DNA from: Camellia lanceoleosa
Lineage: Eukaryota > Streptophyta > Magnoliopsida > Ericales > Theaceae
Reading direction: 5' to 3'
Length of the DNA stretch: 64,000 bases
NCBI GenBank assembly: GCA_025200525.1
Contig: CM045758.1
Span: forward strand, 168,418,261-168,482,260
Below are positions 1 to 12,200 of this stretch, one piece after another. The position numbers and the translations under genes were made by a program. The notes beneath the pieces were generated by a model. It worked only from the letters and a program-made list of their open reading frames with translations. It was not told the origin of the DNA and searched no databases. Within the stretch, counting starts at the first letter, position 1. The number at the start of each line of letters is the position of its first letter.

Positions 1-160
1 AATTTTTTTTTTTTTTTGAAATAAGTGCACTAATTATTTTATTATTATTATTTTTTTGAAGATCTTTTTTTCATTTTTTTTTTTACTTTTTAAATTATTC
101 AAAACTAGACAGACTTGAAAATTAAAAATTTTGACATGATTTTAAAAAATTCACCAAAGA

Positions 161-197
<37 letters not shown>

Positions 198-446
198 TGA
201 CATTTTTAGCTGTTGTCAAACAGCCAAACAGATAAGCTAATAAACACACTGCCATTATACAAAAACTAAGCTCTTGAGGTTGCCTCATAATTAGCTCAGT
301 CAGACACACTTGAGAACCAAGCTTTCTTACATTTCAAAGCTTGTTACTTTTTTAGCGAAGCTTAAGAAAATTAGTGTATGACCCATAAAAGAAAAAAAAA
401 AAAAAAAAACCCATAAAAGTAGTGATGTTGATGAAGAATTACTTAC
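1..446. other. Non-coding flank / presumed last GLR intron
   Basis: This AT-rich stretch has long A and T runs (about 163-194 and 391-409). It follows a good minus-strand donor (gtaagt, 446 downward), so it should be the start of the intron before the final exon of the glutamate receptor gene. I looked on the minus strand for the expected last exon (phase 0, encoding the conserved segment after WGF) and did not find it. The exon either lies to the left of the window or has been lost. Confidence 0.6.
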
Positions 447-947
447 AAATCCCCATCCACTTTTGGTAAATTGTGGACCTACAATACTGTATTCTCAACG
501 AGTTGAGAGGAAGATTTCTAGATATGCTCGCTCATCAACCACAGCAGCAACGCCACCCTTCTTGTTGGGACCCTTTTTCAAGGCTTCATCATAGTCTTCT
601 GGCGAATTAAGTGGAATGAGTCTAGACTCATGAATGCCATACTCACTGGTGAGATAATTTCTTGCGAATGAACCCTGTTGGTAGCCGATGGGTTCATTGG
701 TCATTATTAAACTCTCAATTCCATCAATGGGGGAAGAAAGTTGCTGCACTGTGAGGATGGAGGTCAAACTTGCAGTGTAACTGGAATTGATTATCAGAAC
801 CACAAATAGCCATATGATAAGCACAAAGCGACCGAGAGTGCTCATTGTTGTTTCCCCTGCATTAAACAGCGAAAAAAAATATGCATCATTATTACTTGAG
901 TTCCATTTGGGAACAGAAGACTGTAAAACTAGTGATGAATTACTTAC

Positions 948-979
948 TGTGGGAAAAGAACATAGTTGAAAAGCTAAAC
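948..979 (-). other. 32-nt GLR microexon
   Basis: Flanked by tttgcag on the acceptor side and gtaagt on the donor side. It supplies ten codons ([10 protein letters not shown]) plus one split base at each end, joining TG of the previous exon (completing W) to GG of the next (completing R). The peptide is the pore-adjacent segment normally found between ILW and [10 protein letters not shown] in plant GLRs, so skipping it would remove part of the channel and shift the frame. Confidence 0.9.
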
Positions 980-1160
980 CTGCAAAGTGAAAGCACAAAG
1001 ATAAGCAATCCCAAGCAAAGAAAAAAAAAAAAGAAGATAAGCAATCAAGAGAGTTAGATAAGGTGATTAATAACTTCAAAAATACGCATCAATGTAAGAG
1101 AAAGGAAAGAGGGGACAGCCGCCACAAACAATTTTGCTGCGGCCTTGAGAACATATTTAC

Positions 1161-1508
1161 GCTCCATTAGTTTGAGCGGAAAACATGAAAAACTTTTTTC
1201 AGATTTCTGAAGAAAAAGTTTTACTATGTTTGGTTGTGGCCTTGGAAATTAATGTGTTACTAGTTGTATTAGTGGTGGACGTAGTGGTGTTAGTGATGGA
1301 GGTGGAAGCGGACGTGGAGATAACGGTGGCGGTGGTAAGACTTTAGTCTGGAAAACGTTTTTCACCTTTTAAAAGTGAAAAATATTTTCTGCTCAAATGA
1401 ACTTGTTTTCCATTGAGCACAGAAGTTGGCTTTCATTTTCCGTTGTACCAATTCAGCAAATGCGGAAAATGTTTTCCAAAAAATATATTTCGCCAAAACA
1501 AACAGAGC
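1161..1508. mobile_element. Possible MITE in GLR intron
   Basis: Lies in the 1.06-kb intron between exon 3 and the microexon. The left end (gctccattagtttgagcgg) and the reverse complement of the right end (gctctgtttgttttggcga) are imperfect terminal inverted repeats, and the interior has several gttttcc/ggaaaac motifs in both directions. No coding capacity. No clear target-site duplication was found, so the boundaries are approximate. The rest of this intron (1509-2043 and 980-1160) shows nothing recognisable. Confidence 0.35.
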
Positions 1509-4164
1509 ATTAGTGATTTAAACTTGTCTTAACAATTATATTATTATATATCTAGTTGTTTGAAATATATTCTCATCCGTCTACTTTTGATCTTCTGCTT
1601 TCATGAAAATAATATACAAAAAGCAGATGAGTTCTTCTTTCGATAATCACTTAGAAGCTGGGACCGATGGAAGACTCATGCACAGTTTTGACTTGGAGAA
1701 AGGAGTGAGGAATCATCTTTTCGACTCTTTTTCAGCTATAGACACTCGGATTTTCAATATTCCTTTCTATTTCTCATCGAATGGATGGCATCTTATGAAA
1801 ATCCTAGCTATTCTTGGTATTGGGAAATCTCATTGCTATTACTCAAACAAAGACAAATGTTTGCATATTTGTCCATAGGTCAAATCAGATATGTAATTAT
1901 TGGAATAATTGTTGCAGCCTCAAATGATGGAAAGGGGACTTCAGACTTCAAAGCACACTAATATTGATGTACATGTACTAATAAAACGTTCATTATTAAT
2001 TCTCAGAGTCTATGTAATTGAACAATATTTCTTAGGCACTTACCATAGAATAGTGGTGAATTGTTTCCTAGGAGGGCCGCGGAATTCATCATTGATTCTA
2101 TGCTCCAAAATCCAAATAACCACTCCCACGGCTAGGAAAAAAACAGCAGTGACAGACCACATCATCGGAGTGAATGGCCTCAAGAAAGCCCAACCATTAG
2201 AGTTCAATCTCCTAACTGGTGCCACCACGACTAGCCCGACTCAATATATGGCTGTGTAAAATTCACCATCCTTATACGGTTAATGATGATCGCAATGTCA
2301 CCTACTGCAGCATCATAGACCTATACAGACGAAGAAACCAGAAATTTAAAATGAGATAAAGCAGAAAACCTTTAAATTTATGATAAGAACTCGGTATCTC
2401 ATACTCACATCCGCTGTTATCAAGCGCACAAGATCAGTGCAGCTCGGGTTATTAATACCATCCCCAAATGGTATCAACTTATATGGGACAGCGTAAGGCA
2501 ACAAGTTCACTGCAGCAGTGAAAACATCAATGCAGTACCCTTTGAACATATCAGTGCCTGGCACTTTTGCTATGAATTCGCGATAACTAACACGATTTGG
2601 GACTCCAATTCTTAATTGCCTTCCGTTGCTTGGAAAAACCCATCCGCGAGGTTTCTGGGCTGTTCGTCCAGGCCAGATTACACTATACAGTTGTTGACTT
2701 GAACTAGACCGGTTAGGTGGTTTTGTGTAGAGTGTGTCTGGAGGCACAACTGATAAGCCAGAATAATTAGACCAATAACCGACCCTTGTAACCCCCGAGC
2801 CAATCACATTGATTACATCAAATGCAGGACGAATGAGTGACTTGTCTGGATCAAACCTGATCGGCCCTGTCAAACCTGTGAAATTGACCTTTAAAATGCA
2901 GTCGAGCAATAATTTCCCTCCATTAAAGATGCTCATAGCATCTAGATGCAAATTCCCTCCATTTAGTTCACTTAACCTCGAATCATTTGAAAAGGAAATG
3001 TGTCCACCCTGATTGAAAAAAGCATCAATTGCATTTGCAAGCATCCAAACAGTGTCATAGGCATACAGACCATAAGTACTCAACCCAACAGGGCCATTAG
3101 CTGCTTGGTTACTTGTAATTGTCAAGTTTTTCCACCTAGAAGCAAAGTTTTTTTTTAGTTCTGTATCTGGTGTGTAAATACGTAACGTGATAAGTCCTTG
3201 GATTTTGTCCATTGTCTCCTGAGGGAGAGGAGAGTTAGTGTCAAGGATGGTAGAGAGCCAATTTGTAGCTATCCAAACATACCCACTTCCCGTCATACCA
3301 AGATATTGTGCCACGGAAAGCACATCTAGACCCGAACTGGGATGCGTATGAACAACAAGAATCCGAGACTCTGCTAAAGCAACCTGAACCAAGACATCTT
3401 GGATCTCAGTTTGGCTAGCTTGAGAAGTCAAAGGTGCTTTGTAAGAGATCTGACAGCGTTTCATGGCAAGTTGGTCTGCTAATGCACTTATCCCATTCCT
3501 CCCATAATCGTCATCAACATAGATTGCAATTACTTCTCTCCATTCATAGTACTGAACAATGTCAGCAATTGCAGCCATCTGAAACAGGTCATTCTGTGAT
3601 GTTCTCACAAAGAACGGATACTGAAGTGAAGACAAGGTCGGGTCTGTTGCTGAAAAGGACAATAGAGGGACTTGGAGCTCATTTGCAATATGGGAAATCA
3701 CGTGAGCTAGATCAGAAGCCTGTGGGCCAACAATTGCCACAGTATCGGTCTCCATGAACTGTAAAGCTGTTATCATAAGAAAGTTACAAATTATAAGACT
3801 ATGATGACTATTGAGATTATGAATTGCTTGTCTAGATGAGGAAATCAACATGAAGCTTGAGAGGAAGAAAAAATAGATATTGCAGGTACGTATATATACC
3901 CTGAGCGATACTCAAAAATCCACTATGATTGGCATTGAGCATAGTCATTTTCAGCTTGGTTCCTCCAAGAATTGCAGGGTCAGAATTCACATCTTCAATG
4001 GCAGCTTTTAAGGCAACTTTTGCAACTTTGCCGATTGCAGAATTGAAAGTGATTATAGACCCAATGTTCACTACTTCGGGTCTTTTAGAAGTATTTGTAC
4101 TACCTCCTTGTGAAAAATGTCCATTGTTGAAAATCATCAATACCAGTACCCAAATCAGATTCAT

Positions 4165-5060
4165 GGGGAACCGTCTAATTAAAAGCCCCAAATTTCAATC
4201 TGTAATGTGAAGAGGATAGAAAACCTAGTTCAGTTTATATGAAAATTTTTGTTGGAAATTCCCAAATTACATCACCGAGAAAAGCTCAAATACATGTTGT
4301 TGCTTAAAACTCATGAAATAATATCTAACCAAACAATCAAAATATAAAAAGTTAAAGAACAGTAAACAAAGATTGTTAGGGTAAACAAATAAACAAAGAA
4401 CAATAATATCATTATGAAGGCTCAAGCTGTAAAGTAACTTCCATAATAACACATGAGCTGGCATGAAAACTACAAATATTAAATATACAGACTTTCCGGG
4501 GAAAATAGGAACACCCATTACAGCCTTGCTATTTAACAGGCCTCTTTGGTGCAGCTTTTTCTTAAGCTGAAAGTGAATAATCAGAAAACATAAACTAAAA
4601 GCGCCCCACCTCCAACCCAACTTTTACATAATCAAAATTTTCAGCTGATTTAAGCTATTTTTGCCTTGTAACCTATAAACAAAAACTGAAACAAACAAAG
4701 GCCAACATGAGCTCAGAGCTATGTTAGCCAACAAGTTCATAAAAACACAGATTCATACATATACAAATCATGCTTGACAAAAGTTGCAACACAAGAACTA
4801 CCCATCATAGCATTAGCAACTTAGTGTGAAAGGAGGTCAATCTTTGTGCAAGTAATGAAGTAAAGGACAAGGCTGAAAAGAAAAAAAGAAGATGGAAAAT
4901 AGAAGAAAAGGGCACCTTGGAGTAGAAAAATGGTGGTGCACGAAAAGCTAGATGGTGAAGTATATGGAAGGTTGATAAAAGAACAGTTAGTAAGGAGAGA
5001 ACTTACAGAGCAGCTATAGAATCAGACGATCCGTTCCATACTCCAAGATGAGCCACTGAA
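4165..5060 (-). promoter_or_regulatory. GLR 5'UTR with inferred leader intron
   Basis: Reading on the minus strand, a consensus donor (gctct|gtaagttc) sits at 5007/5006 and a pyrimidine-rich acceptor (cttcacattacag|attg) at 4200/4199, just 35 nt before the start ATG. This predicts a leader exon from about 5007 upward and an 807-nt leader intron (4200-5006). No long ORF or repeat is present. The transcription start was not located. Confidence 0.45.
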
Positions 5061-5177
5061 AAAGGGAACCAATTGCTTCCCAGAAAAATAAATCAACAAA
5101 AATTAGGAATTGACAAAAAGCAATTTGATTGTTGGGTCCCACACTTCCAGGTACAACAAAAGGCCAGTGCTAAAATG

Positions 5178-5905
5178 GGGTACATTACACCGACTTCCAC
5201 CTCCCTGATATTTTCAAAAAATTAAACCGAGTTTTTTTTAAAAAAAATTAATTCATGCAATATTTTGCTTTCTTTTCCTCATAAATTTGGTAGTAGTATA
5301 AATAAAAAATAATATTTTTATGTTTTTTATATTAAAATATATGTTTTATCTTACATGTCTTTGTGTCTTTATATTATCCTAATAAGTATAGACACAAACA
5401 CGTAATATAACAAGGGTACGTCGAAATGTTAATTTTTAAAAAATTGTAAGAAAAGACAAATGGAGAACACAGATGAAATATATACTTTTATATATTTGTT
5501 ATATATTATATATATAAATATATCATTCAAAAATAATAAAAAAAATACAATATGATATTAATTCCTATAAATTTATATGATTTTTGTTTTATTATTATAT
5601 CTTAAGTTATTTTGTTCAAATTTATAATTATTTTTACATATGTCTGATCGATAGACACATGTGTTTAAGAGATACATACGTGTCTTCCAAGTATCCAAAA
5701 AGTGTCCGGATCTTTAAAAAATAAAACACGTTTTGAGAAGTGTTAGACACATGTTAAGAGACACGGTTACGTTGTCTTGTTAGATATTATCTAAATTAAT
5801 TTTGATTTCTTTAACCTTACTAAAAGAGATATTAGTGTAATTATATTAAAATTGTAGAATTTGTTATATTCTCTAAATCTCAAGGGAGGTTAGTATAATT
5901 TACCC
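5178..5905. mobile_element. TIR element, GGGTAAATTA family
   Basis: The left end reads gggtacattacaccgacttc and the right end, reversed, gggtaaattatactaacctc, giving imperfect terminal inverted repeats around an AT-rich, non-coding interior with repeated gtgtc/gacac words. The termini resemble those of the element at 58979-59518, so this is likely a MITE family with at least two members in the window. The remaining sequence up to 6335 is AT-rich and holds no gene. Confidence 0.45.
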
Positions 5906-6335
5906 TTATAAAATTAGTTTGGTTAAATTACACTTTACCCACTTTAATTATGAGTCATGGTCCTAGAATTTCTAGAAAGAACTTTACCTAGAATTATTAT
6001 GTAGGTTGAGATGTAATGAGTGTTTTGTGAGATTTATATATAAAATAAATATGAATTACATATTGATGTTTTTGGACAAAATTTTGGATGAAAATTCAAA
6101 TATGCAGTATTATTATTTTATATAATTAATTTTTTTAATTTGTTTCAATTTCAACTTTTTATTAACATTTCATTATGAAAAGAAGTTGAAAAAAAGATAA
6201 ATGAATTACACACAATTTTATGATCAAAATAACATTGAAGAGCTAGTTCAATAGTCATAAAATTGATGGAGGAATGAGAATAAGGGTTTGCAAGATTAGA
6301 TTCAACTCCTCTCCAGCCGTCCCTCCCTCCAACAT

Positions 6336-7669
6336 GACCAACATGAGCAGGGATCCTCTCCAGCTTTCTTCTCCGGCTTCTTCTCCAGGCAATGGTTCAG
6401 TTTGGATCACATCATCCCATCCAAAATGTGTGACGGAGATTAGTTTTAAAAAATAAAAAATAAAAAATTAAGTCACTAACAGAACACGTCCCACCACTCA
6501 GTCACACACTCACTGACTCACTCACTCTCACTTTTTCTTATTTCTAATAAAAAATTAAAAAAATTATTTTAATCTTTTTATTTTATCTTCAGACAAATAA
6601 GACATATTTCATATGTCTAAAAATTTAGTCCCTTATTACATTTTTCATTATTCCAAAATATTAGTCCTTTTTCAAAAATTAATGACAAAAATAATATAAA
6701 TTTTTTATTTTACCATTCTTTTAAATTTATTAATAATATAAAAAGTACAATTAAAACAATTGATATTCTCCAAAAAAAAATATACTATCATAAGATATAT
6801 ATATATATAATTTTTAATATAAAATTTTAATTTTATATAATTAGTATCATTGAAAATATACCTTTAAAATGACACTAATATTAAATATATTTAATAAAAA
6901 TTTAAAATAAATAAAAAGTAATTACTATGCTAAGTTATGTTTTCAAATTGTTATTTTTTTAATATAAAAATTAATTTGTTGAAAATAAACACACGAGTTT
7001 TCAATTTGATGAAATTAGTTATGTTTTCAAGTTGTTTGGTTATGAGTTTTGAAAAAAAAATTTCAAAACTTAATTGAAAAACTTATAACTCATAACCAAA
7101 TACACAACTCAAAACTCTATTGCAAATTTTATTCAAAACTCATAACAAAACTATTTCTAAAATTTAATTCAAAAAAATAATTTGTTATTTTGGTCTAAAA
7201 AAATAATTTCTATATTTATAAAATATCAAAAACTATATAGTATATTTTTTAGAAAATATCAATTGTCATAATTGTACTTTTTATATAAAAAATAAAAAAT
7301 TTATATTATTTTTATTTTTAATTTTTGAAAATAGACTAATATTTTAGAATAATAAAAAATGAAATAAGGGACTAAATTTTGAGATAGAAGAAGTATACCT
7401 TATGAATATAAAATGAAATATATTAAAATAATTTTTTAAATTTTTTATTAAAAACGTGAGAGAGAGTGAGAAAAAGAGAGAGAGAGAGAGAGAGAGAGAG
7501 TAAGTGTGGAAGTGAGTGGTGGGACGGGGACGTGTTTTGTCATTGAGTGTATTTTTTATTTTATTTTTTTAACTAATTTCAGTCACACATTTTGCATGGA
7601 ATGATGTGGTCTAATTTGAACCGTTGCCCGGAGGAAAGACCGGAGAAGAAAGCTGGAGGGGATCTTGCT
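6336..7669. mobile_element. Foldback element, about 1.33 kb
   Basis: The two halves are near-complementary over hundreds of bases. The left end (gagcagggatcctctccagc, near 6344) matches the reverse of the right end (gagcaagatcccctccagc). The same order of blocks recurs inverted inside: an aatggttca / tgaaccgtt block, cacatcat / atgatgtg, acgtcccaccactcagt / agtgagtggtgggacg, and AT-rich inner arms meeting near 7000-7100. The 10-bp word cctccaacat flanks both sides (6326-6335 and 7670-7679), the size expected of a Mutator-type target duplication. There is no ORF of note. A GA microsatellite (about 7475-7500) sits in the right arm only. Confidence 0.7.
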
Positions 7670-7679
7670 CCTCCAACAT

Positions 7680-8058
7680 TGTCGAGCATTTCAACGTAGA
7701 TGGTGATGTGTGGCTGGGAGAAAATCTAAGGCACTGAAACATGTTCACACAATTTTAGTACTTACCGCTAATACATAGAGATGTATAACAGTTACAAAAA
7801 TTAGTTGTGTGTGAAAGCACTTTATTATTTAAGAGATAACTTTAGCTTTCAGATTTATTTATTTTTAACTCACAGTTATGATGATATATTTTATTAAAAA
7901 ATTATGTTTTACCATATAGATATTCCTATAAATTATTACCCAGATATTACTATTTCTTGTAAACTAATATGAATAAAAGAATATGCTTTAATTATACGAA
8001 CATTTTTTTTTTTTTTTGGTCTCATGTTTATTTATAAATTTCTTTTTCCAAGGAGGCT
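7680..8058. other. Intergenic, nothing recognised
   Basis: AT-rich sequence between the foldback element and the LTR element. I see no coding region or repeat here beyond a T run at about 8006-8018. Confidence 0.6.
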
Positions 8059-8609
8059 TGTGGGGAAGTATTTTGCGAATGACGTCACGTGGCCAGGATA
8101 GCTCCGAGATGTCGGTTAGGGTGTTACGTGGATGAGTCATGTTTGCCGACGTGATCATGGCATTGCTGAAATGTTTTGCGGTAATGCCGGGATCCCGAGA
8201 TATTTGGATAAGGGACAAGAGTTCTAGAACAGAAGAGGCTCTCAATCTGAATAAGAATAAGGCTGATGAGGAGTTTATTCCTATCTAGCCAAGAGTTTAG
8301 GATGAGCATTGAGCTTGAGTCCCATGAAGTAAGACTTCTAGGAGAAATTGGACACTGATCATATAAAAGTGAGACATCCTGTGGGTTTAAGGTATACTTT
8401 TATTTAACATGTTTTTTATTGTGAATTGTGTACTTGTGTTGATATCTTTAAGAGATAAGTTGACTGACTTGATCGTCGGAGTGCCTCTGGGTGGACGAAC
8501 CACCGCGGTGTTCTTATCTTCTTGTTGGCAGGTGGTTGGCTTAATCTATTCTGCCACATGCTCTCCAGCTAAGTTCCCTGTTTGGTTGTGTGGTCGGAAA
8601 TCAAACCCA
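8059..8609 (+). repeat. 5' LTR
   Basis: Starts tgtggggaag, ends about aaaccca just before the primer-binding motif. A TATA-like atataaaagtg lies near 8360, followed by the transcribed part. It differs from the 3' copy by many substitutions, implying an old insertion. Confidence 0.7.
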
Positions 8610-8612
8610 AAG

Positions 8613-8630
8613 TTTGGCACCGTCTGTGAG
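8613..8630 (+). other. Primer-binding-type motif
   Basis: The segment starting tttggcaccgtctgtgag lies immediately after the left LTR. It closely resembles the tttggcgccgtctgtggga motif seen in the same place, on the opposite strand, in the element at 34506-40012. This sets the orientation of the element. The priming tRNA was not identified. Confidence 0.6.
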
Positions 8631-8645
8631 AACTTAGGGAGAATA

Positions 8646-8846
8646 AATTGAGCCAACTACCTGCCAACAAGAAGATAAGAATACCGTGGTGGTTCGTTCA
8701 CCTGGGAGCACTTCGATGATCAAGTCAGTAAATCTTATCTTTCACAGATATCAAAACAGTACTTAAACTCACAAGTCAAAACTTACCTTCGACCCACGAT
8801 GGTGCCTCACTGTTATAACTAGCAGTGATTTGGTCCCCTAGAAGCA
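8646..8846 (-). repeat. Inverted partial LTR copy
   Basis: This stretch is the reverse complement of the central LTR region: ctgccaacaagaagataag, then gatcaagtcagtaaatctta, then the region around the TATA box and cccctagaagc. It begins about 37 bases after the 5' LTR and is closer to the 3' LTR in sequence. With the 5' LTR it could form a hairpin of about 200 bp. It may be the remnant of an oppositely oriented insertion or of a strand-switch event. Confidence 0.65.
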
Positions 8847-9280
8847 AGTTGAAAATTTTTCACAAATTGAAATTATTCAAGATCATTGACAAGAGATACT
8901 ATCTGAGATAAGTCAACCAGAGATGGATGTATTTGAGGTGAGGAACCAAGTTGTTAGACTTGGAAAGATGAGCAAAATTCTAAGTATGAAACAATATGCA
9001 AGGCATAAAGACAAGGTAGTGAGCATACATGAAAGCAACATTCAACACTTAGAAGAAAAAGAAAAACTTGCATTGAGAAGAAACAACTTGTTCAAGTACA
9101 TAAACAGGCACACCGGCCCAACAAAATAAATATTGTTCAAAAGAAAGATGACAAACTGTTCAAAAGAGGAAAGAAGAAAATACAACTACAAAGTAAAAGT
9201 GCAGGAGAAAGAAAAATTCCTAAGTGCTAAAATCTTAGGCATTGGTCTCAAACTGTTCAACCTTGATTGTTGGCATTGTC

Positions 9281-12200
9281 TAGGCCTCAACAAACAGTGT
9301 TACAGATTTCTCGGCCATAACCTCAGCATCAATTTCAAGTAAGGTTTGGTTCATGCTCTTCTCGACGGAGAGGATTTCGGCTAGAGAGGTAGCCTTATAG
9401 GGAGAGGTGTCTTTGGGAGCCTCATCCTCTTCATCTCTAGTCAAGTCCAGCACTTGGTCATTTAGAGTAGGGGACTTAGCCCCATTAATGGCTTCAGATT
9501 TTTCTTGTGCAGCCTCGACCTCAGCCTCTTCCTTGTCTTCAGCCTCCTTCTCGCCAGTCTCTTCTGTTTTCTCGATCTTATCATTAAATTGATTGGGAAA
9601 TGAAGGAAATGGAACATTAAGCTGGCCAATGTCATGAAGGTGTGAATCCTCGGGGACAGATAGCATTTTTAGGGCTGCCATCTAGCTAAGATAGGAGCCT
9701 TTGTTACAGGCCATGTTGACTTGTTTTTTGTACGCCTCTCAACATAAGCCTTTTCATTGATCGCCTTGATCTCAGCCTCTTTGGATTTCAAGGCTTCCAC
9801 TAGCTCTTCTTCGGCTTTGGCCGCCTTAGTCTCGGCTTCCTTGGCCTCAGCTTTGGCTATTTCAGCCATGGCCTCGGCAGCCCCGATTTTTTCCTCAACT
9901 AAGTCTTGGGCATTCTATGCAGCTTTGGCCTTGTCTAGCAATTCGCAAATGCGAGCCTCGACTTGGTTGAACGAGGCAAGGTAACCAACAGCCTCTTGAG
10001 TTTTCTTTGTCAGGTCCTTTTTCATTAACTTGGTCTTGATCAGATAGAAGTCTTATCTTTGGATAGCCTGGAAAAGAAGAAACAAACAAGTTAAAAAGTG
10101 GCATTAAGGGTAAGCGACTGAAATAGAAATTGAATAAGAAAACACAAAGTCCTACCAAGACAAAGTTCTACATCATCAAAGCAAGTTCTCATATTGATTG
10201 AGCTCAGATATAAGATTCATGTCGGCTGGTAGAAACGCGGCAATAGACAAAGCGGCGCCGACTTCCAAGCTGTCGATGGCGTTGTCATCGGCTCTCATAG
10301 GTCTGTCTCCAACCATGACTGTTAGGGCCTAGATTTTCTTGAGGTGGAAACTGTATAGGCCTTCCGTGCGCCCGGATCTCGGTTTCTTGGGCGATGGCAC
10401 ATCGGTTGATTCGACTTCGGCAGGTCTCTTCTTGACATCGGCAGCCCCTTTTTTGCCTTGGCCAATTTCGAGATGGGCAGACTGTCTTCTGAGTCATATG
10501 AGATGATAGTGACCTTAGCTTTTGCCTTAGTCTTTTTCACTTTTTTTTTTTTAGGTATCTACTGGGATTTAGAAGGGGAAGACTGGATCGTCATGATGTC
10601 AGGAATGTCGGAAAGGAGATCATCAGCAACGGCTGGTTTTTGGCCTACCTCTTTGGCAGTTGCGGCAACGATAACTCTGGGGCCAAAGTTGATAGCGGGT
10701 AGAGCAATGAAAGGATTTATGGGATCGTAGACCGATTCCTCCAAATCCCGACGCCTTCTGCTGCGCGTCCTTCCAACGAGAGCATTAGGAGGTCGGCGAC
10801 AACGTTGGTGTTGTGCTGGTGAAATGAGTTGAGTTGCAGCAGAAGTAGAGGGCTACTCTACACGATCAGAACTAGATGCTTGGTCTGGTCTTGAGAAAGA
10901 GACAGCTGGTGGAGTCGAGACATATGCAGTGGCCCTGCTCCATCTAGGGATGTCAGGGAGATGAGAACGATAAGTTGGCACGTAGTTCAACATAAGTGGA
11001 GCCCTTCGTTTGAGGATTGGAAGGTCCAAGAGCCGTTTAAGATCTCGGCTAGGTACGTAAGACTCCTGAAATGATTTGCTCAGTTGAGAAAAAGCTACAA
11101 AAATAGAAAAACTACTAAACTTCATAATAGATATAAAAATTAGATGCATAAGTGCAAAAAGTAATTGCATTTTTGGCCAAGCCCTTACGTTCCTCCTCTT
11201 TAAAAACTCCTCGGCGCAGAGGGAAGAGATGAAGATCATCATCAGGTGCAAATTCTCAATTGCCCGAGACAATCAGGTTGTCACAACTCAAACCCGCCCC
11301 TATAGGTTTAGCTTTGTAACTTGCTAGTAATCTTGGGATTACCGAAAGCCTCTGAACAGTTTAAGGAAAAGTAAAGGGGTTAATGGAAGCAAATACAAAT
11401 GTACAATGTCCATAGAGTTGTGCAGATATACATGGGACAAAAAGTTTAAAACTTTATATAGATATAAGTGACGTCATATTTACATTAGTCTTACGTCACC
11501 AAATTCCACATATACAGAACTTACAAAAACACTTATTCAAACAAACATAAGAAATGCAAAAGTCTCAAACATTGATCACAAACACTTGACCACTTCAAAA
11601 TGGGAACCTCCTCGGGAGGCACAAAGGCTGGCTAATAGAACAGATCTCCAGGCAATCATCACTGAGTCTAGTCAAGAGCCTGATCACCTACATAAATAAA
11701 TAACACAGTGAGCTAGGGCTCAATGAATAATAACAGAGTAAAGGTTTAATGAATGATGTCCATAACATATTCAGAAATCAGAATTCAGACTCAGGAACAA
11801 ATTCATATTCATATTCATATTCAGAGTTCATAGATAATCATACGTGGTACATCCGTTAGAGCTAATAGAACAGTTGACTCATGTACACAGAGACGTTCAT
11901 AAAGATCCATAAGTAGTTGAACCATGATCGTATGGGACGTACAGTTGATTCATGATTACATAAGGCGTATACAGAGTAGATAATAGATGTCACATGATGC
12001 TAAGGATGTCACGAATACATTTCAGAAATCTGGACAATCATTTATCCGTACGGAAAATAGCATTTCAGAAAACAGATCATTTCATATCATCAAAAAAATA
12101 ATTAAAGTCGAACATAGTTTTATTACTCACAGATGGCTCCAATAGCAGAACAAATAAAGTAAATGAATCAGATAGTCTACAGAGCGTGACCTACACAAAC

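Larger units (their letters stand above)
447..4164 (-). pseudogene. GLR3.6-like glutamate receptor channel gene, two disabling lesions
   Basis: Plant ionotropic glutamate receptor-like channel: an amino-acid-gated cation channel of the plasma membrane. Coding exons on the minus strand: 4164-3900 (signal peptide from MNLIWVL), 3766-2409 (amino-terminal ligand-binding domain and start of S1), 2320-2044 (S1 end and M1, [10 protein letters not shown]...WILEHR), 979-948 (a 32-nt microexon, [10 protein letters not shown]) and 856-447 (M3 with [12 protein letters not shown], then S2). All junctions are GT-AG. Phases fit only if exon 3 was 278 nt; it is 277, and a one-base deletion near 2233-2236 puts a TAG (2231-2233) where [10 protein letters not shown] is expected. 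A second lesion is TGA at 495-497, at the position of the conserved S2 cysteine (STR-stop-EYSIVG); the frame is open again after it to the donor. The start is the ATG at 4164, since the longer frame has only a TTG upstream. Closest recalled relative is Arabidopsis GLR3.6. The family call is firm; whether the locus is dead depends on read support for both lesions. Confidence 0.9.

Noticed and set aside
9407..9592. Plus-strand open frame rich in serine within the first LTR element
   Set aside because: It is the complement of the charged minus-strand antisense ORF segment and has no signal of its own.
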